From: Streptosporangium carneum
GTDB taxonomy: Bacteria > Actinomycetota > Actinomycetes > Streptosporangiales > Streptosporangiaceae
Length of the DNA: 34,606 bases
Assembly: GCF_027922005.1 (NCBI RefSeq)
Contig: NZ_BSEV01000047.1
Span: forward strand, 1 to 34,606
Reading direction: 5' to 3'
Under the pieces are notes generated by a model, which saw nothing but the letters and a program-made list of their open reading frames with translations, ran no database searches and was not told where the DNA came from. The first letter of the stretch is position 1; the number at the start of each line of letters is the position of its first letter. The position numbers were made by a program, and so were the translations under genes. Below are positions 1 through 9,935 of this stretch, one piece after another.

Positions 1-79
1 GGCTCGCGACGTATCTGGCGAACAGCGCCGACAGAGTCGTCTTGCCGCTGCCGCCCTTACCGACGAATGCCACCCTCAC
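1..79 (-). CDS. ParA/ArsA-like P-loop ATPase, N-terminus only (partial)
   Basis: Only the first 26 codons lie in the window; the gene runs off the left edge. Translation from the GTG at 77-79 reads VRVAFVGKGGSGKTTLSAL, a textbook N-terminal Walker A (GKGGSGKTT) of the deviant P-loop class that includes ArsA/GET3, CooC and ParA/MinD ATPases. An in-frame stop lies seven codons upstream at 101-103, so the start is close to correct, although no strong ribosome binding site is visible. It follows the polyprenyl synthase gene on the same strand with a gap of about 110 bases and may belong to the encapsulin/isoprenoid transcription unit. The specific subfamily cannot be decided from 26 residues. Confidence 0.8.
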   Translation of the reverse strand, partial: MRVAFVGKGGSGKTTLSALFARYVAS

Positions 80-191
80 GACGACGATCCAATCTGAGCC
101 TCAACAATGAAATCGCGCTCAGGTTGTCATCGCCAGTCAAGGAATCATACCCCGCACTTGACCATCATCCAGTGGTATGGCCGCCTGGGTC

Positions 192-1430
192 TCAGCGGTC
201 GCGACGGGTGACGAGACGGGCGAGCGCCCCCAGCTCAGCGGCGGGACGCGGTGTGAAACCCGCCGATCGCAGGTGACGCAGCGCCCGTGCCAGCAGCGCG
301 TCGGCCTGCGACTGACTCCACGCCCGCCCGCCCACGGCGTCGACGAGCTCGGCGGCGTGGACCAGGTCGGTGTCGGTCAGGGGGTGCTCCCGATGGTAGA
401 GCCCCGCCAGCTCACGCCCCGCCGGGGTCGGGGAGGCGAGCGCGGCCACCACGGGGAGAGACTTCTTACGGCTTCGCAGATCGGAGTAGACCGGCTTGCC
501 GGTCACCTCCGGATCCCCCCAGATGCCCAGGAGGTCGTCCACGAGCTGGAAGGCCAGTCCCAGGTCGCTGCCGAAGGCGCGGAGGCGTTCGACCTGCTCC
601 GGGTTGCCTCCGCCGAACAGCGCGCCGAGCGCGCAGGCGCCCCCCAGCAGGGCCCCCGTCTTGCCCGCCGCCATGATCAGGCACTCGGCGAGCTCGACGT
701 CCTGGCGCCTCTCGAAGGCCACGTCCGCGCTCTGCCCCTCAAGCAGCGCCTGGATCGCGGCGCCGAAGATCCGCGTCGCCTCGGGAGCGACCGGATGATC
801 TCCTTCGGAGAGCGCCTCGAAGGCCAGTGCCAGCAGGGCGTCTCCGGCCAGGATCGCCGGGCTGACCCCGAAGACGGCCCAGGCCGTGGGACGGTGACGG
901 CGGGTCCGGTCGCCGTCCATCACGTCGTCGTGCAGGAGGGAGAAGTTGTGGGCGAGTTCCACGGCCACGGCCGCGGGCAGCGCCTCGGCCGCCGCGCCTC
1001 CCACAGCCTCGGCCGCCAGCAGGACCAGCGCGGGACGGATCGCCTTGCCGCTGTCGGCCCTCGTTGGCTCGCCGTACTCGTCCCACCAGCCGAAGTGGTA
1101 GCCGGCGATGCGCCGCATCGACGGAGGCAGTGTGTCGACCGCCGGGCGCAGGACGGACTCGACGACGTCACGGCTCCACAGGAGCACCTCACGCGCCGAG
1201 CGTCCTTCACCCGTCGTCCCGCCGGTCACGGGGCGCCCCTCGGCGACCGCCCCGCCGACGGGCCCTCCTTCGGCGACCACGCCGGGCGCCGGACGCCCGT
1301 CGGTGACCGTTCTGCCCGTCGGCCGCCGCTCAGGCGTCGCGGCGACCGCCGGAGGCTCGGTGAGCGCCTCCGCCGCCACGTGCCTGTCAGCCGTCGTCCC
1401 GGCTGCCGGGCGTCCCTCAACCGACGTCAT
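192..1430 (-). CDS. Polyprenyl (short-chain isoprenyl) diphosphate synthase with repetitive N-terminal extension; likely encapsulin cargo
   Basis: A 412-residue trans-prenyltransferase that would condense isopentenyl diphosphate with allylic diphosphates (GGPP or FPP synthase type). The catalytic part starts near residue 78. The first aspartate-rich motif is DDVMD at residues 168-172, the second is DDLLGIWGD from residue 298, and the conserved GKP...DLRSRKKS stretch follows. The first ~77 residues are not part of the family fold: they are rich in Pro, Gly and Ala and contain degenerate repeats of an (E/D)GRPxxG motif at about residues 5, 34, 44, 54, 64 and 75, with ten-residue spacing in the middle copies. 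Family 2B encapsulin cargos, including polyprenyl transferases and terpene cyclases, are known to carry disordered N-terminal targeting regions, and the shell gene lies immediately upstream on this strand. Start ATG at 1428-1430 has AAGGTG six bases upstream. Chain length of the product cannot be told from sequence. Confidence 0.9.
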   Translation of the reverse strand: MTSVEGRPAAGTTADRHVAAEALTEPPAVAATPERRPTGRTVTDGRPAPGVVAEGGPVGGAVAEGRPVTGGTTGEGRSAREVLLWSRDVVESVLRPAVDTLPPSMRRIAGYHFGWWDEYGEPTRADSGKAIRPALVLLAAEAVGGAAAEALPAAVAVELAHNFSLLHDDVMDGDRTRRHRPTAWAVFGVSPAILAGDALLALAFEALSEGDHPVAPEATRIFGAAIQALLEGQSADVAFERRQDVELAECLIMAAGKTGALLGGACALGALFGGGNPEQVERLRAFGSDLGLAFQLVDDLLGIWGDPEVTGKPVYSDLRSRKKSLPVVAALASPTPAGRELAGLYHREHPLTDTDLVHAAELVDAVGGRAWSQSQADALLARALRHLRSAGFTPRPAAELGALARLVTRRDR

Positions 1431-1551
1431 GTCCCACACCTTCGTACTGATCGGCCACGGGGTCGAACTCCTCAATCCTGCGTGTTCGGACGGATGTGCG
1501 CGCGAGCCCGTGAGTCCACGACGTCGAGCGCGCTCGCCCCGGTCCCGGTCC

Positions 1552-1599
1552 CGTGCGAGGCGGTCATGCCCGGATTCGGGCGTGAGGCCGCCTCGCACG
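1552..1599 (-). other. Nested perfect hairpin between encapsulin and prenyl synthase genes
   Basis: A 12-bp perfect outer stem (1552-1563 with 1588-1599) encloses a second 5-bp perfect stem GCCCG/CGGGC at 1568-1581. It sits inside the 290-base intergenic stretch between the shell gene (ends 1721) and the cargo gene (starts 1430). It has no U-tract, so it is not a classical terminator. It could set the shell-to-cargo ratio as an RNA processing/stabilising hairpin or an attenuator. Function is inference. Confidence 0.6.
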
Positions 1600-1720
1600 C
1601 CCGTCTGCCGGTACGCGTGAACGTCTTCCGGCGCGCGCGAACGCCCTTTCCACACGGAGTTCCACCTTTTCGGACACGGCGTGGAGAAACCGGGAGTTCG
1701 AAAGACCGCACGCCCCGCGC

Positions 1721-3118
1721 TCAGTGACCGAGTTCGACGTCTTCGAGAATTCCGAGGGCGTCGGGGACCAGAACCGCGGCGGAGTAATAGGCGCTGACCA
1801 GGTAGGAGATGATCGCCTTCTCGTTGATGCCCATGAAGCGGACGGACAGGCTGGGCTGGTACTCGTCCGGGATGCCTGTCTGGTGGAGGCCGACGACTCC
1901 CTGGTCCTCCTCGCCGGTCCTGAGGGCGAGGATCGAGGTGGTCCGGTTGCCGCTGATGGGGATCTTGTTGCAGGAGAAGATCGGGACGCCGCGCCAGGCG
2001 GGCACGCTGTGTCCGTTGACGTCGACGCCGATGGGGTAGAGGCCGCGGCGGTTGCACTCCTGGCCGAAGGCCGCGATGGCGCGGGGGTGCGCGAGGAAGA
2101 ACTGCGTCTTCCTGCGGCGGCTGAGCAACTCGTCGAGGTCGTCCGGGGTGGGCGGCCCGCTCCGGGTGTGAATCCGCTGCTTGAGGTCGGCGTTGTGCAG
2201 CAGGCCGAACTCGGAGTTGTTGATCAGCTCGTGCTCCTGCCGCTCGCGCAGCGCCTCGATGGTCAGCCGGAGCTGCTGCTCGACCTGGTCCATCGGGTCG
2301 TTGTAGAGGTCCGCGACCCGGGTGTGCACGCGCAGCACCGTCTGGGCGACGCTCAGCTGGTACTCGCGGGGGCCGAGTTCGTACTCGACGAACGTGCCCG
2401 GCAGGTCGGGCTCTCCGACGTGCCCGGCGGCCAGCTCGATGGCGGCCTCGCCGTACTTGTTCTGCGGTCCCCTGGGGCCGGCCTGCAGCTGCCGCAGATG
2501 GGCGCCCAGCGCCTCGGACTGGTCGGCCACCTCCTGGAAGGCCTCCTGGGACAGGACCATCGCCGTCCCCCCGGTGACCGCCTTGACCGTGAACTCCCAC
2601 TCGTCCTGCTGGGTCACCAGCGTCTCGTCGCCGAAGTGGTCGCCACCGGCCAGCACCGCCAGGACGACCTCGTCGCCGTACGGGCCCGCGCCGATCTTGT
2701 TGACCTTGCCGTGGGCGATGAGCACCACCTCGTCGGCGGGCGTGCCCGCCTCGACCAGCACGTCCCCGGGCGCGAACTCCCGCTGTGTGAAGCGCTCGCC
2801 CAACGCCTGCAGGACCTCGGGGTCGTCGAACCGGCGCAGCAGCGGCAGCTCGCGGAGCTCCGCGGCCACGACCCGCACCTCCGAACCGACGGTGGTGAAG
2901 CTCACCCTTCCGTCACCGAGGGTGTAGCTGAGTCGCCGGTTGACCCGGTAGGTGCCGCCGGAGACCTGGACCCACGGCAGCACGCGCAGCAGCCACCGCG
3001 AGGAGATCTCCTGCATCTGCGGAACCGTCTTGGTCGTCGTCGCGAGATTGCGCGCCGCGTCCGTGCCCAGGCTCAACTGCGGCCTGCCGGCATCGAGCTC
3101 CGTCACAACACACACCAC
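1721..3118 (-). CDS. Family 2B encapsulin nanocompartment shell protein with cyclic-nucleotide-binding-like domain
   Basis: A 465-residue protein recognised as the SrpI-like family 2B encapsulin. This is an HK97-type shell protein that self-assembles into a protein compartment, with a cNMP-binding-like domain inserted in the shell fold. The N-terminal arm carries LATTTKTVPQMQEISSRWLL followed by a WVQVSGGTYRVNRR segment. The cNMP-binding domain follows at about residues 90-210 (FAPGDVLVEAG, GDHFGDETLV). The rest is HK97-like, including NNSEFGLLHNAD and the SCNKIPISGNRTTS region. Length matches the family. GTG starts exist at 3118 and 3106; a GGATGG sequence ten bases before the second favours 3106. 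Family members package cysteine desulfurases (2A) or isoprenoid enzymes (2B); the downstream prenyl synthase fits the latter. Whether the domain binds cAMP is not decidable here. Confidence 0.93.
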   Translation of the reverse strand: MVCVVTELDAGRPQLSLGTDAARNLATTTKTVPQMQEISSRWLLRVLPWVQVSGGTYRVNRRLSYTLGDGRVSFTTVGSEVRVVAAELRELPLLRRFDDPEVLQALGERFTQREFAPGDVLVEAGTPADEVVLIAHGKVNKIGAGPYGDEVVLAVLAGGDHFGDETLVTQQDEWEFTVKAVTGGTAMVLSQEAFQEVADQSEALGAHLRQLQAGPRGPQNKYGEAAIELAAGHVGEPDLPGTFVEYELGPREYQLSVAQTVLRVHTRVADLYNDPMDQVEQQLRLTIEALRERQEHELINNSEFGLLHNADLKQRIHTRSGPPTPDDLDELLSRRRKTQFFLAHPRAIAAFGQECNRRGLYPIGVDVNGHSVPAWRGVPIFSCNKIPISGNRTTSILALRTGEEDQGVVGLHQTGIPDEYQPSLSVRFMGINEKAIISYLVSAYYSAAVLVPDALGILEDVELGH

Positions 3119-3683
3119 CCATCCGTACTCGGATCGAAAAGAAGAGAACGAAGACCTGAATCAGAAAAGGGAGAACGAGGGGTCGGCCGCGATCGAACTA
3201 ACGACGCCGTCCCCACTTCTGACACGAGTGATCGGGCGCGAACACCGTCGCGGAACGCCCCAATTCTGAAGCCCCCTTAAATAGCTTGTCAAGCATTAAA
3301 CTTCATTAAGCAAAATGCAAATATCGCCATTGTCGGAAAAATCTACCCGAAGGTTTTTGCCGGAATTCACGGGCAGAAAAAGGACTTCTCACCGTCCTGT
3401 CCGCACATAGGCGATCTTTCACCCGGTGACGCCGCACGGGCGGTCCCCTGCCGGATCACATGCCGCCCCGCCAGGCGGGACGAGCCGACGATCAGCGCGA
3501 TTCACTCCCCGGCGCATGGGTACAGAAGGGTTCCCACGGTTCGAACGCCACGGAGTCGGCGACGACGAGAACGGGCTCGGGTTCGCGAGCCGGAGCGGGC
3601 CCTGCGGCCGCCGTCACCGGGCTCGCCTCGCCACCCGGGCGCGACGAACCCACTGTGCGATTGACCTACTGCGAGGAGGCCAG
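3119..3683. other. Intergenic region between divergent encapsulin and helical-protein genes
   Basis: A 565-base stretch with no convincing gene on either strand. Around 3275-3340 it is unusually AT-rich for this genome and carries the encapsulin promoter. The half nearer 3684 should hold the promoter of the plus-strand gene but I see no clear -35/-10 pair. An upstream in-frame extension of the plus gene to 3426 reads as low-complexity Arg/Gly sequence and was not accepted. Confidence 0.5.
3263..3292 (-). promoter_or_regulatory. Promoter of the encapsulin gene with palindromic operator over the -35
   Basis: On the minus strand TTGACA (3287-3292) is followed after 18 bases by CAGAAT (3263-3268), a good housekeeping-type promoter. 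The -35 lies inside the perfect palindrome GCTTGACAAGC (3284-3294), which would be a natural repressor site. The predicted leader is about 140 bases. Promoter strength and regulator are inference. Confidence 0.6.
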
Positions 3684-4100
3684 GTGACTCACGACGGAGG
3701 GCAGGCCGGGGCCTCACCTCCCTGGCCCTGCGAGCCCGCCGACATCGACGACACCACCGTCGAGGCGCTGGGCAGGCTTTCGGAGGCCCTGGAGACCACG
3801 GAGAGGGCCCGGGGCCACCTCTACTCCTTCCACCAGCTCACCGGCCACGCCGACCTGCAGCTCGACCAGGTCGTCGAACTGCTGCGCGCCGCGGGCCACC
3901 ACGAGCAGGCCGATCTCGTGGCCGACGAGCTCATCGGCCGCGACGTGCTGCCCGACCGGTGGACCTTCCAGATCGTCGAGGAGTACGAGGACGGCTACTA
4001 CCGCTTCTTCGCCGACCTGGAGGAACGGATCAGGAACGAGCTGGCGGACGGCCGCCGCCACCTTCACGAAGCGCGGATGAAGCGGCGACGCCAGCGCTGA
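3684..4100 (+). CDS. Conserved hypothetical helical protein
   Basis: A 138-residue acidic, predominantly helical protein with no signal peptide or membrane segment. The GTG start at 3684 is chosen because GAGGAGG lies just upstream (3673-3679) and because the in-frame region before it has the composition of non-coding sequence. Visible features are a Leu-rich helix (LGRLSEALETTERARGH), a central region with repeated aspartates, a Tyr/Phe-rich stretch (EEYEDGYYRFFADLEERIR) and a basic C-terminus. It is followed 51 bases later by NAD kinase and may be cotranscribed with it. I do not recognise the family, so no function is offered. Confidence 0.75.
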   Translation: MTHDGGQAGASPPWPCEPADIDDTTVEALGRLSEALETTERARGHLYSFHQLTGHADLQLDQVVELLRAAGHHEQADLVADELIGRDVLPDRWTFQIVEEYEDGYYRFFADLEERIRNELADGRRHLHEARMKRRRQR

Positions 4101-4151
4101 ACGGCGTCTCGAAGCAGGCTTCCCGGACACGACGCGCCGTACAGTGGCGGA

Positions 4152-5015
4152 ATGGGCATGGTGGAAACGGTCGGACTGGTTCTGCACCCGCGGCGTGACT
4201 CGAAGACGGCCATCGACACCGTCGTGGAGTGGGCGCGCGCCCGCGGCGTCACGGTGCTGGGTCTGCCCGACGAGGTGGGACGCATCGACTGCAGCGCGGT
4301 CGCGGTCGACCAGGCAGCGCTGGTCGACCGCGCCGACCTGCTCGTCAGCCTGGGCGGTGACGGCACCATGCTGCGCACCATGCGGCTCATCGCCGGACAG
4401 CCGACCCCCATTCTCGGGGTGAACCTCGGCAGGCTGGGCTTCCTCGCCGAGATCGACGTCGACGACCTGCCTCCGGCGCTCTCCGCGATCGACAACCACC
4501 ACTACACCGTCGAGCCCCGCATGGCCGTGCGGGCGCCGCTGCCCGGGGCGGGGACGGTGACCGCGTTCAACGACGTCGCCCTGGTGCGCACCCCGGGCGA
4601 CGGACTGTCGGCGGTGGCGGTCTCCGTGCAGGGCCACCCCTTCGTCCGCTACGCGGCCGACGCCGTCATCGTCGCCACCTCGACGGGGTCGACCGCCTAC
4701 AGCTTCTCCGCGGGAGGCCCCATCGTCTCCCCGACCGTGGAGGGGTTCCTCGTCGTGCCCGCCGCCGCCCACTCGGCGTTCAACCGGGCCATGGTGCTGT
4801 CGGCCGACGAGGAGGTCACCCTGGAGCTGCTGCCGACGAGCGGCAGACTGGCCGTGGAGGTGGACGGCGCGGTCGCCGGCCACCTGTCACCAGGAGACCG
4901 GCTCACCGTCACCGCGCTGCGCGCCGCCGCGTGGGTCGTACGGCTCGGCGGCACCACCTTCTACGAACGCGCCCGCCGCAAGCTCCGCGTCAACGGCAGC
5001 GCCGAGGTCGACTGA
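4152..5015 (+). CDS. nadK: NAD kinase
   Basis: A 287-residue cytosolic kinase that phosphorylates NAD to NADP using ATP or polyphosphate. The diagnostic GGDGTML motif is at residues 68-74, followed by the GVNLGRLGFLAE segment, the TAFNDVAL (NE/D-type) motif and the STGSTAYSFSAGGP substrate loop. Length is normal for the bacterial family. The first ATG (4152) is used; a second ATG at 4158 is equally possible, as no strong ribosome binding site separates them. The gene ends facing the minus-strand membrane-protein gene across a short hairpin. Confidence 0.95.
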   Translation: MGMVETVGLVLHPRRDSKTAIDTVVEWARARGVTVLGLPDEVGRIDCSAVAVDQAALVDRADLLVSLGGDGTMLRTMRLIAGQPTPILGVNLGRLGFLAEIDVDDLPPALSAIDNHHYTVEPRMAVRAPLPGAGTVTAFNDVALVRTPGDGLSAVAVSVQGHPFVRYAADAVIVATSTGSTAYSFSAGGPIVSPTVEGFLVVPAAAHSAFNRAMVLSADEEVTLELLPTSGRLAVEVDGAVAGHLSPGDRLTVTALRAAAWVVRLGGTTFYERARRKLRVNGSAEVD

Positions 5016-5037
5016 TCCCCGCGGGAAGATCGTCGCC

Positions 5038-5052
5038 GCCGGGTGCCCCGGC
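5038..5052. terminator. Short bidirectional hairpin between convergent genes
   Basis: GCCGGG TGC CCCGGC forms a 6-bp GC-only hairpin exactly between the stop of NAD kinase (5015) and the stop of the convergent gene (5053). No U-tract is present, as is common in actinobacteria. Confidence 0.45.
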
Positions 5053-6309
5053 TCAGCCGAGCGAGGAGCCGTTGACGGTCAGGATGCGTTCCGGGGTCTC
5101 GATCGCGGGGAAGGTGCCCGTGTCGATGATCCCGTGCTCCGCGGCGGCCTCGATCAGGGCGTGAGCGCGCGGCTCCAGCTTCCACAGGGCACGGTACTCA
5201 CGGGCGGTGGCCAGCGAGATGCCGGTCTCGTGGGCGATGTCGGACGCCCTGGGGACGAACTTCCGCTCGATCTGCTTGTCCCAGTACTCCCGGGCGGCGC
5301 GCATCAGGGCCGCGCGCTGCGCCGTGTCGACGACGGGCGGGGTGGTCTCCACCATCTCGACCTCGCCCTCGTCCTCGTCGTCGTCGTCCAGCACCGCCGC
5401 GGACAGCGCCGGGGAGAGCTGCGGGGGCTCCTCAGGCTCGGGAGCCCATGGAACCGGCGGGCTCAGGTCGATCAGCGCGGAGGTGTTGTAGAGCGCCCCG
5501 ATCTGGGACAGCAGCGCCTCCTGGCGGTTGCTGTCCACCGCCAGCCCGGTGTGCTCGACCGCCCGGTCCATCGCCTTGTCCAGCTTGGTGAGCGCGACGC
5601 GCATCTTCCGGTCGGACGCCCCCGCCTCACGGAGCGCGCGGGCACGCTTGGCGGCCAGCGCGACGCGGGTCAGGCGCCGATGGGCGTCCACCTCGCTCGC
5701 TGTACGGTCGCTGACCTCGGCGAGCCCGACGCGGACCAGCATGCGCTCGGGGGTGAGCCGCCAGTTGATGCGGTGCCTGCCGGTGATGCGGTGCCGCTCG
5801 ATCGCCATCCCCCGCTCCCACAGCCAGGCGGCCACCAGCGGGGCCGCGAGTCTGAAGACGGCCTCTGCGAGGCTGCGGGCGTCCATGCTCGACAGCACGG
5901 CGGACAGGCCGGTGAGCGTCCACACCGCGATGCCGTCGATGCCCGCGGAGTAGTTCTCCCGCATGTTACGGCGAGCCCGTACGGCGCTGGTGATCACCGC
6001 TACCTCGATGAACGCGAAGAGCAGCAGCCTCAACGGGCCGTCGAAGCCGAGCACGTCGCCGGAGAAGCGCCACATGCCCTGCGCGGACACGCCGGTGGCG
6101 ATGCTCGCGGCGACGATGGTGAGGATGTCCTCGGCGGGCCGGGGAGCCACGTAGCGGTGGAAGAAGCGCTCTCCGGCACGGTAGACGGCACGCAGGGCAA
6201 GGTAGGCCACGCCCAGGAGGGCGAGGCCGATCACGCAGATGATGACCGTCGCGACCGGCCGGTCCGACGCGAATGCGGTGATTTGATCGATGGGGGGCAT
6301 CTCAGTCAC
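5053..6309 (-). CDS. Four-helix membrane protein (DUF2637/SpdB-like) with C-terminal helix-turn-helix
   Basis: A 418-residue protein. The N-terminal ~180 residues hold about four hydrophobic helices: one near 18-42, one near 64-85, one near 93-110 and one near 123-170. This resembles the DUF2637/SpdB-like membrane modules of actinobacterial mobile elements and transfer operons. A basic, helical middle follows (HRRLTRVALAAKRARALREA), then an acidic Pro-rich linker with DDDDEDEGE. The C-terminus contains a helix-turn-helix-like segment (ASDIAHETGISLATAREYR). This layout suggests membrane anchoring of a DNA-binding tail. The family assignment is from memory and moderate. GTG at 6309 or ATG at 6300 could start it. 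No other transfer genes are nearby, so a chromosomal role is possible. Confidence 0.7.
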   Translation of the reverse strand: MTEMPPIDQITAFASDRPVATVIICVIGLALLGVAYLALRAVYRAGERFFHRYVAPRPAEDILTIVAASIATGVSAQGMWRFSGDVLGFDGPLRLLLFAFIEVAVITSAVRARRNMRENYSAGIDGIAVWTLTGLSAVLSSMDARSLAEAVFRLAAPLVAAWLWERGMAIERHRITGRHRINWRLTPERMLVRVGLAEVSDRTASEVDAHRRLTRVALAAKRARALREAGASDRKMRVALTKLDKAMDRAVEHTGLAVDSNRQEALLSQIGALYNTSALIDLSPPVPWAPEPEEPPQLSPALSAAVLDDDDEDEGEVEMVETTPPVVDTAQRAALMRAAREYWDKQIERKFVPRASDIAHETGISLATAREYRALWKLEPRAHALIEAAAEHGIIDTGTFPAIETPERILTVNGSSLG

Positions 6310-6449
6310 TGTCCGTCAGTCTCGATGTCCGACAGGATATGAACGCGATCATTCCAGAATGTCGGCAACTTGTTTGCCAAACGGGTGCTCACATCTGTGG
6401 CGGGATCGAACGAAGTGCCGTTCCCGGGGCTCACGAGGCCGAGGAGGCA

Positions 6450-6471
6450 CCGCCCCGGAAGACGGGGGCGG
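6450..6471 (-). terminator. Hairpin terminator after recQ
   Basis: CCGCCCC (6450-6456) pairs with GGGGCGG (6465-6471) around an 8-base loop, starting three bases past the recQ stop codon. A U-tract is absent. Confidence 0.5.
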
Positions 6472-6474
6472 CGA

Positions 6475-8463
<1,989 letters not shown>

Positions 8464-8469
8464 CGCGTC

Positions 8470-8475
8470 ATTGTA
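8470..8475 (-). promoter_or_regulatory. -10 box of a leaderless recQ promoter
   Basis: TACAAT on the minus strand ends six bases before the recQ GTG, the spacing expected when transcription starts at the first base of the start codon. No ribosome binding site is present. The -35 is weak. Confidence 0.5.
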
Positions 8476-8560
8476 CGAGGGTCGTGCCGTGCGCACCGGA
8501 AGAGCGCGGAACCGCCGGAATCGAGGGGGCCGGACGCCCAGCATGACCGAGGCGACGACC

Positions 8561-8602
8561 GAGGACCTGCGGGAGGGGGCGCGTCCCCCTCCCGAGGTCC
8601 TC
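8561..8602 (-). terminator. Strong hairpin terminator of the serine hydrolase gene
   Basis: An 18-bp stem with one bulged G (arms GAGGACCT-CGGGAGGGGG and its complement) and a 5-base loop lies 36 bases downstream of the hydrolase stop, between it and the recQ start. It is among the strongest hairpins in the window. Confidence 0.75.
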
Positions 8603-8637
8603 CTCACGGCCTGCGGCGGCGCCGGGAAGCGCCCTGA

Positions 8638-9744
8638 TCAGTCCAGCCGGAGCGCGATCAGGGCGATCTTCTCGACCGTGCTGAAATCACCGGCTGAGGC
8701 GCGGTTCTTCGTCACGCCGACGCTGACGCCCGTCGCGGTGTCGGCGAAGGCCGCGGTCCCTCCGCTGCCGGCCATCCCGAACAGCGTCGGCGCGCCGAGC
8801 GCCGTGAACAGTCCGATCGAGTAACCCAGTCCCCAGGTGCCGGGGCCTCCTGTGACCTCGTCCGTGCCCGTCACCGCCGGGGACGACAGCTCGCGCAGCC
8901 GGTCGGGGGAGACGAGCGCTCCGCCCAGCAGGGCGTCGTACATGCGGGCGACCGCGCGGGCGGTCATCGTGGCCCCCGCGGGGATGTCGGAGCCCAGCAC
9001 GTCGGCGCGGTTGCTGAACGCGGCGTCCGGCATCGCCGCCGGAGGGGCGGCCGTGTAGCCGTCGACCACCCTGAAGAACGGGATCTGGGCCATCGCCTCG
9101 GCGGGCAGTTCCATCGCGGGTCCGGCGTCCTCGATCCTGGCCAGCCTGCCGAGCTCGGACTCGGGGACGCCGAAGAACAGCTCGTCGGCCACCCCGAGCG
9201 GTCCCGCGACCTCCTCGCGGAGCACCTGCGAGATGCGCTTTCCGGTCACCCTGCGCACGACCTCGCCGAGGATGTGGCCGTAGGTCTGCGGGTGGTAGCC
9301 GAACCGCGTCCCCGGCTCCCACCACGGCGTGGCGTCGGCGATGGCGGCGCACATCCCGTCCCAGTCGCACAGGTCCTGCGGCGTGGTGCCGACCGGCACC
9401 CCGGGAACGCCGGTCGCGTGCGTCAGCGCGTGCCGTACGGTCGCCTTCCCCTTGCCGTGGGCGGCGAACTCGGGCCACACGTCCGCGATGGGGGTGTCGT
9501 AGTCGACGGCGCCGCGCTCGGCCAGCACGTGGACGACCGTCGCGGTCACGCCCTTACCCGTCGAGGTGCTGTAGACCGGGGTGTCCGAGGTGATGGGACG
9601 GCCCGTCGCCGGGTCGGCGACGCCCGCGACCGCGTCGGCCACGAGTTCGCCTCGCCGGTAGACGGCGACCTGCACGCCGCGCTCGGCTCCCGAGTCGACG
9701 AGCTCGTCGACGGCGGCCTGCACGCTCTTCTGAAGATCGGTCAT
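8638..9744 (-). CDS. Serine hydrolase of the beta-lactamase/class C-EstB family
   Basis: A 368-residue cytosolic serine hydrolase (no signal peptide) of the penicillin-binding-protein/EstB esterase superfamily. The nucleophile motif SxxK is in YSTSTGKGVTA near residue 56-59, the second-motif tyrosine is in FGYHPQTYGH near 150, and a C-terminal GMAGSGGTAAF segment corresponds to the third motif. HALTHATGVPG is also typical of the family. Start ATG at 9742-9744 has AGAGGAA just upstream. The longer in-frame reading to 10593 is a shadow of the sigma factor gene. Substrate is unknown; most relatives are promiscuous esterases rather than beta-lactamases. Confidence 0.9.
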   Translation of the reverse strand: MTDLQKSVQAAVDELVDSGAERGVQVAVYRRGELVADAVAGVADPATGRPITSDTPVYSTSTGKGVTATVVHVLAERGAVDYDTPIADVWPEFAAHGKGKATVRHALTHATGVPGVPVGTTPQDLCDWDGMCAAIADATPWWEPGTRFGYHPQTYGHILGEVVRRVTGKRISQVLREEVAGPLGVADELFFGVPESELGRLARIEDAGPAMELPAEAMAQIPFFRVVDGYTAAPPAAMPDAAFSNRADVLGSDIPAGATMTARAVARMYDALLGGALVSPDRLRELSSPAVTGTDEVTGGPGTWGLGYSIGLFTALGAPTLFGMAGSGGTAAFADTATGVSVGVTKNRASAGDFSTVEKIALIALRLD

Positions 9745-9935
9745 TGTGGTTCCTCTCTCGAAAGCTCCCCCGTAGGACGAGGGAGGCGCGAAAAAGGAAT
9801 CGGTCCGCCCCGAGGTCCGTCCCGAGGTCCACCTCAAGGTCGACCCGAGATCCGACCCGGAGGCCCCGTCCAGGCCTCCGGGCCCCGCCGCCGGGCCCCG
9901 CCGCCGGGCGGGACCGGGAGGCCGGACGGCGGGGG

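Noticed and set aside
192..2600. An 802-residue minus-strand frame covering the prenyl synthase and part of the encapsulin gene
   Set aside because: Its first ~410 residues are Arg/Gly/Pro-rich shadow sequence of the encapsulin gene in another frame; only the part from 1430 onward is a recognised protein.
9785..9910. Degenerate ~12-bp GAGGTCCGACC-like repeats and GCCGCCGGGCCCC repeats downstream of the sigma gene
   Set aside because: They are short and imperfect, and explained by the strong GC bias between two genes; no hairpin or site stands out.
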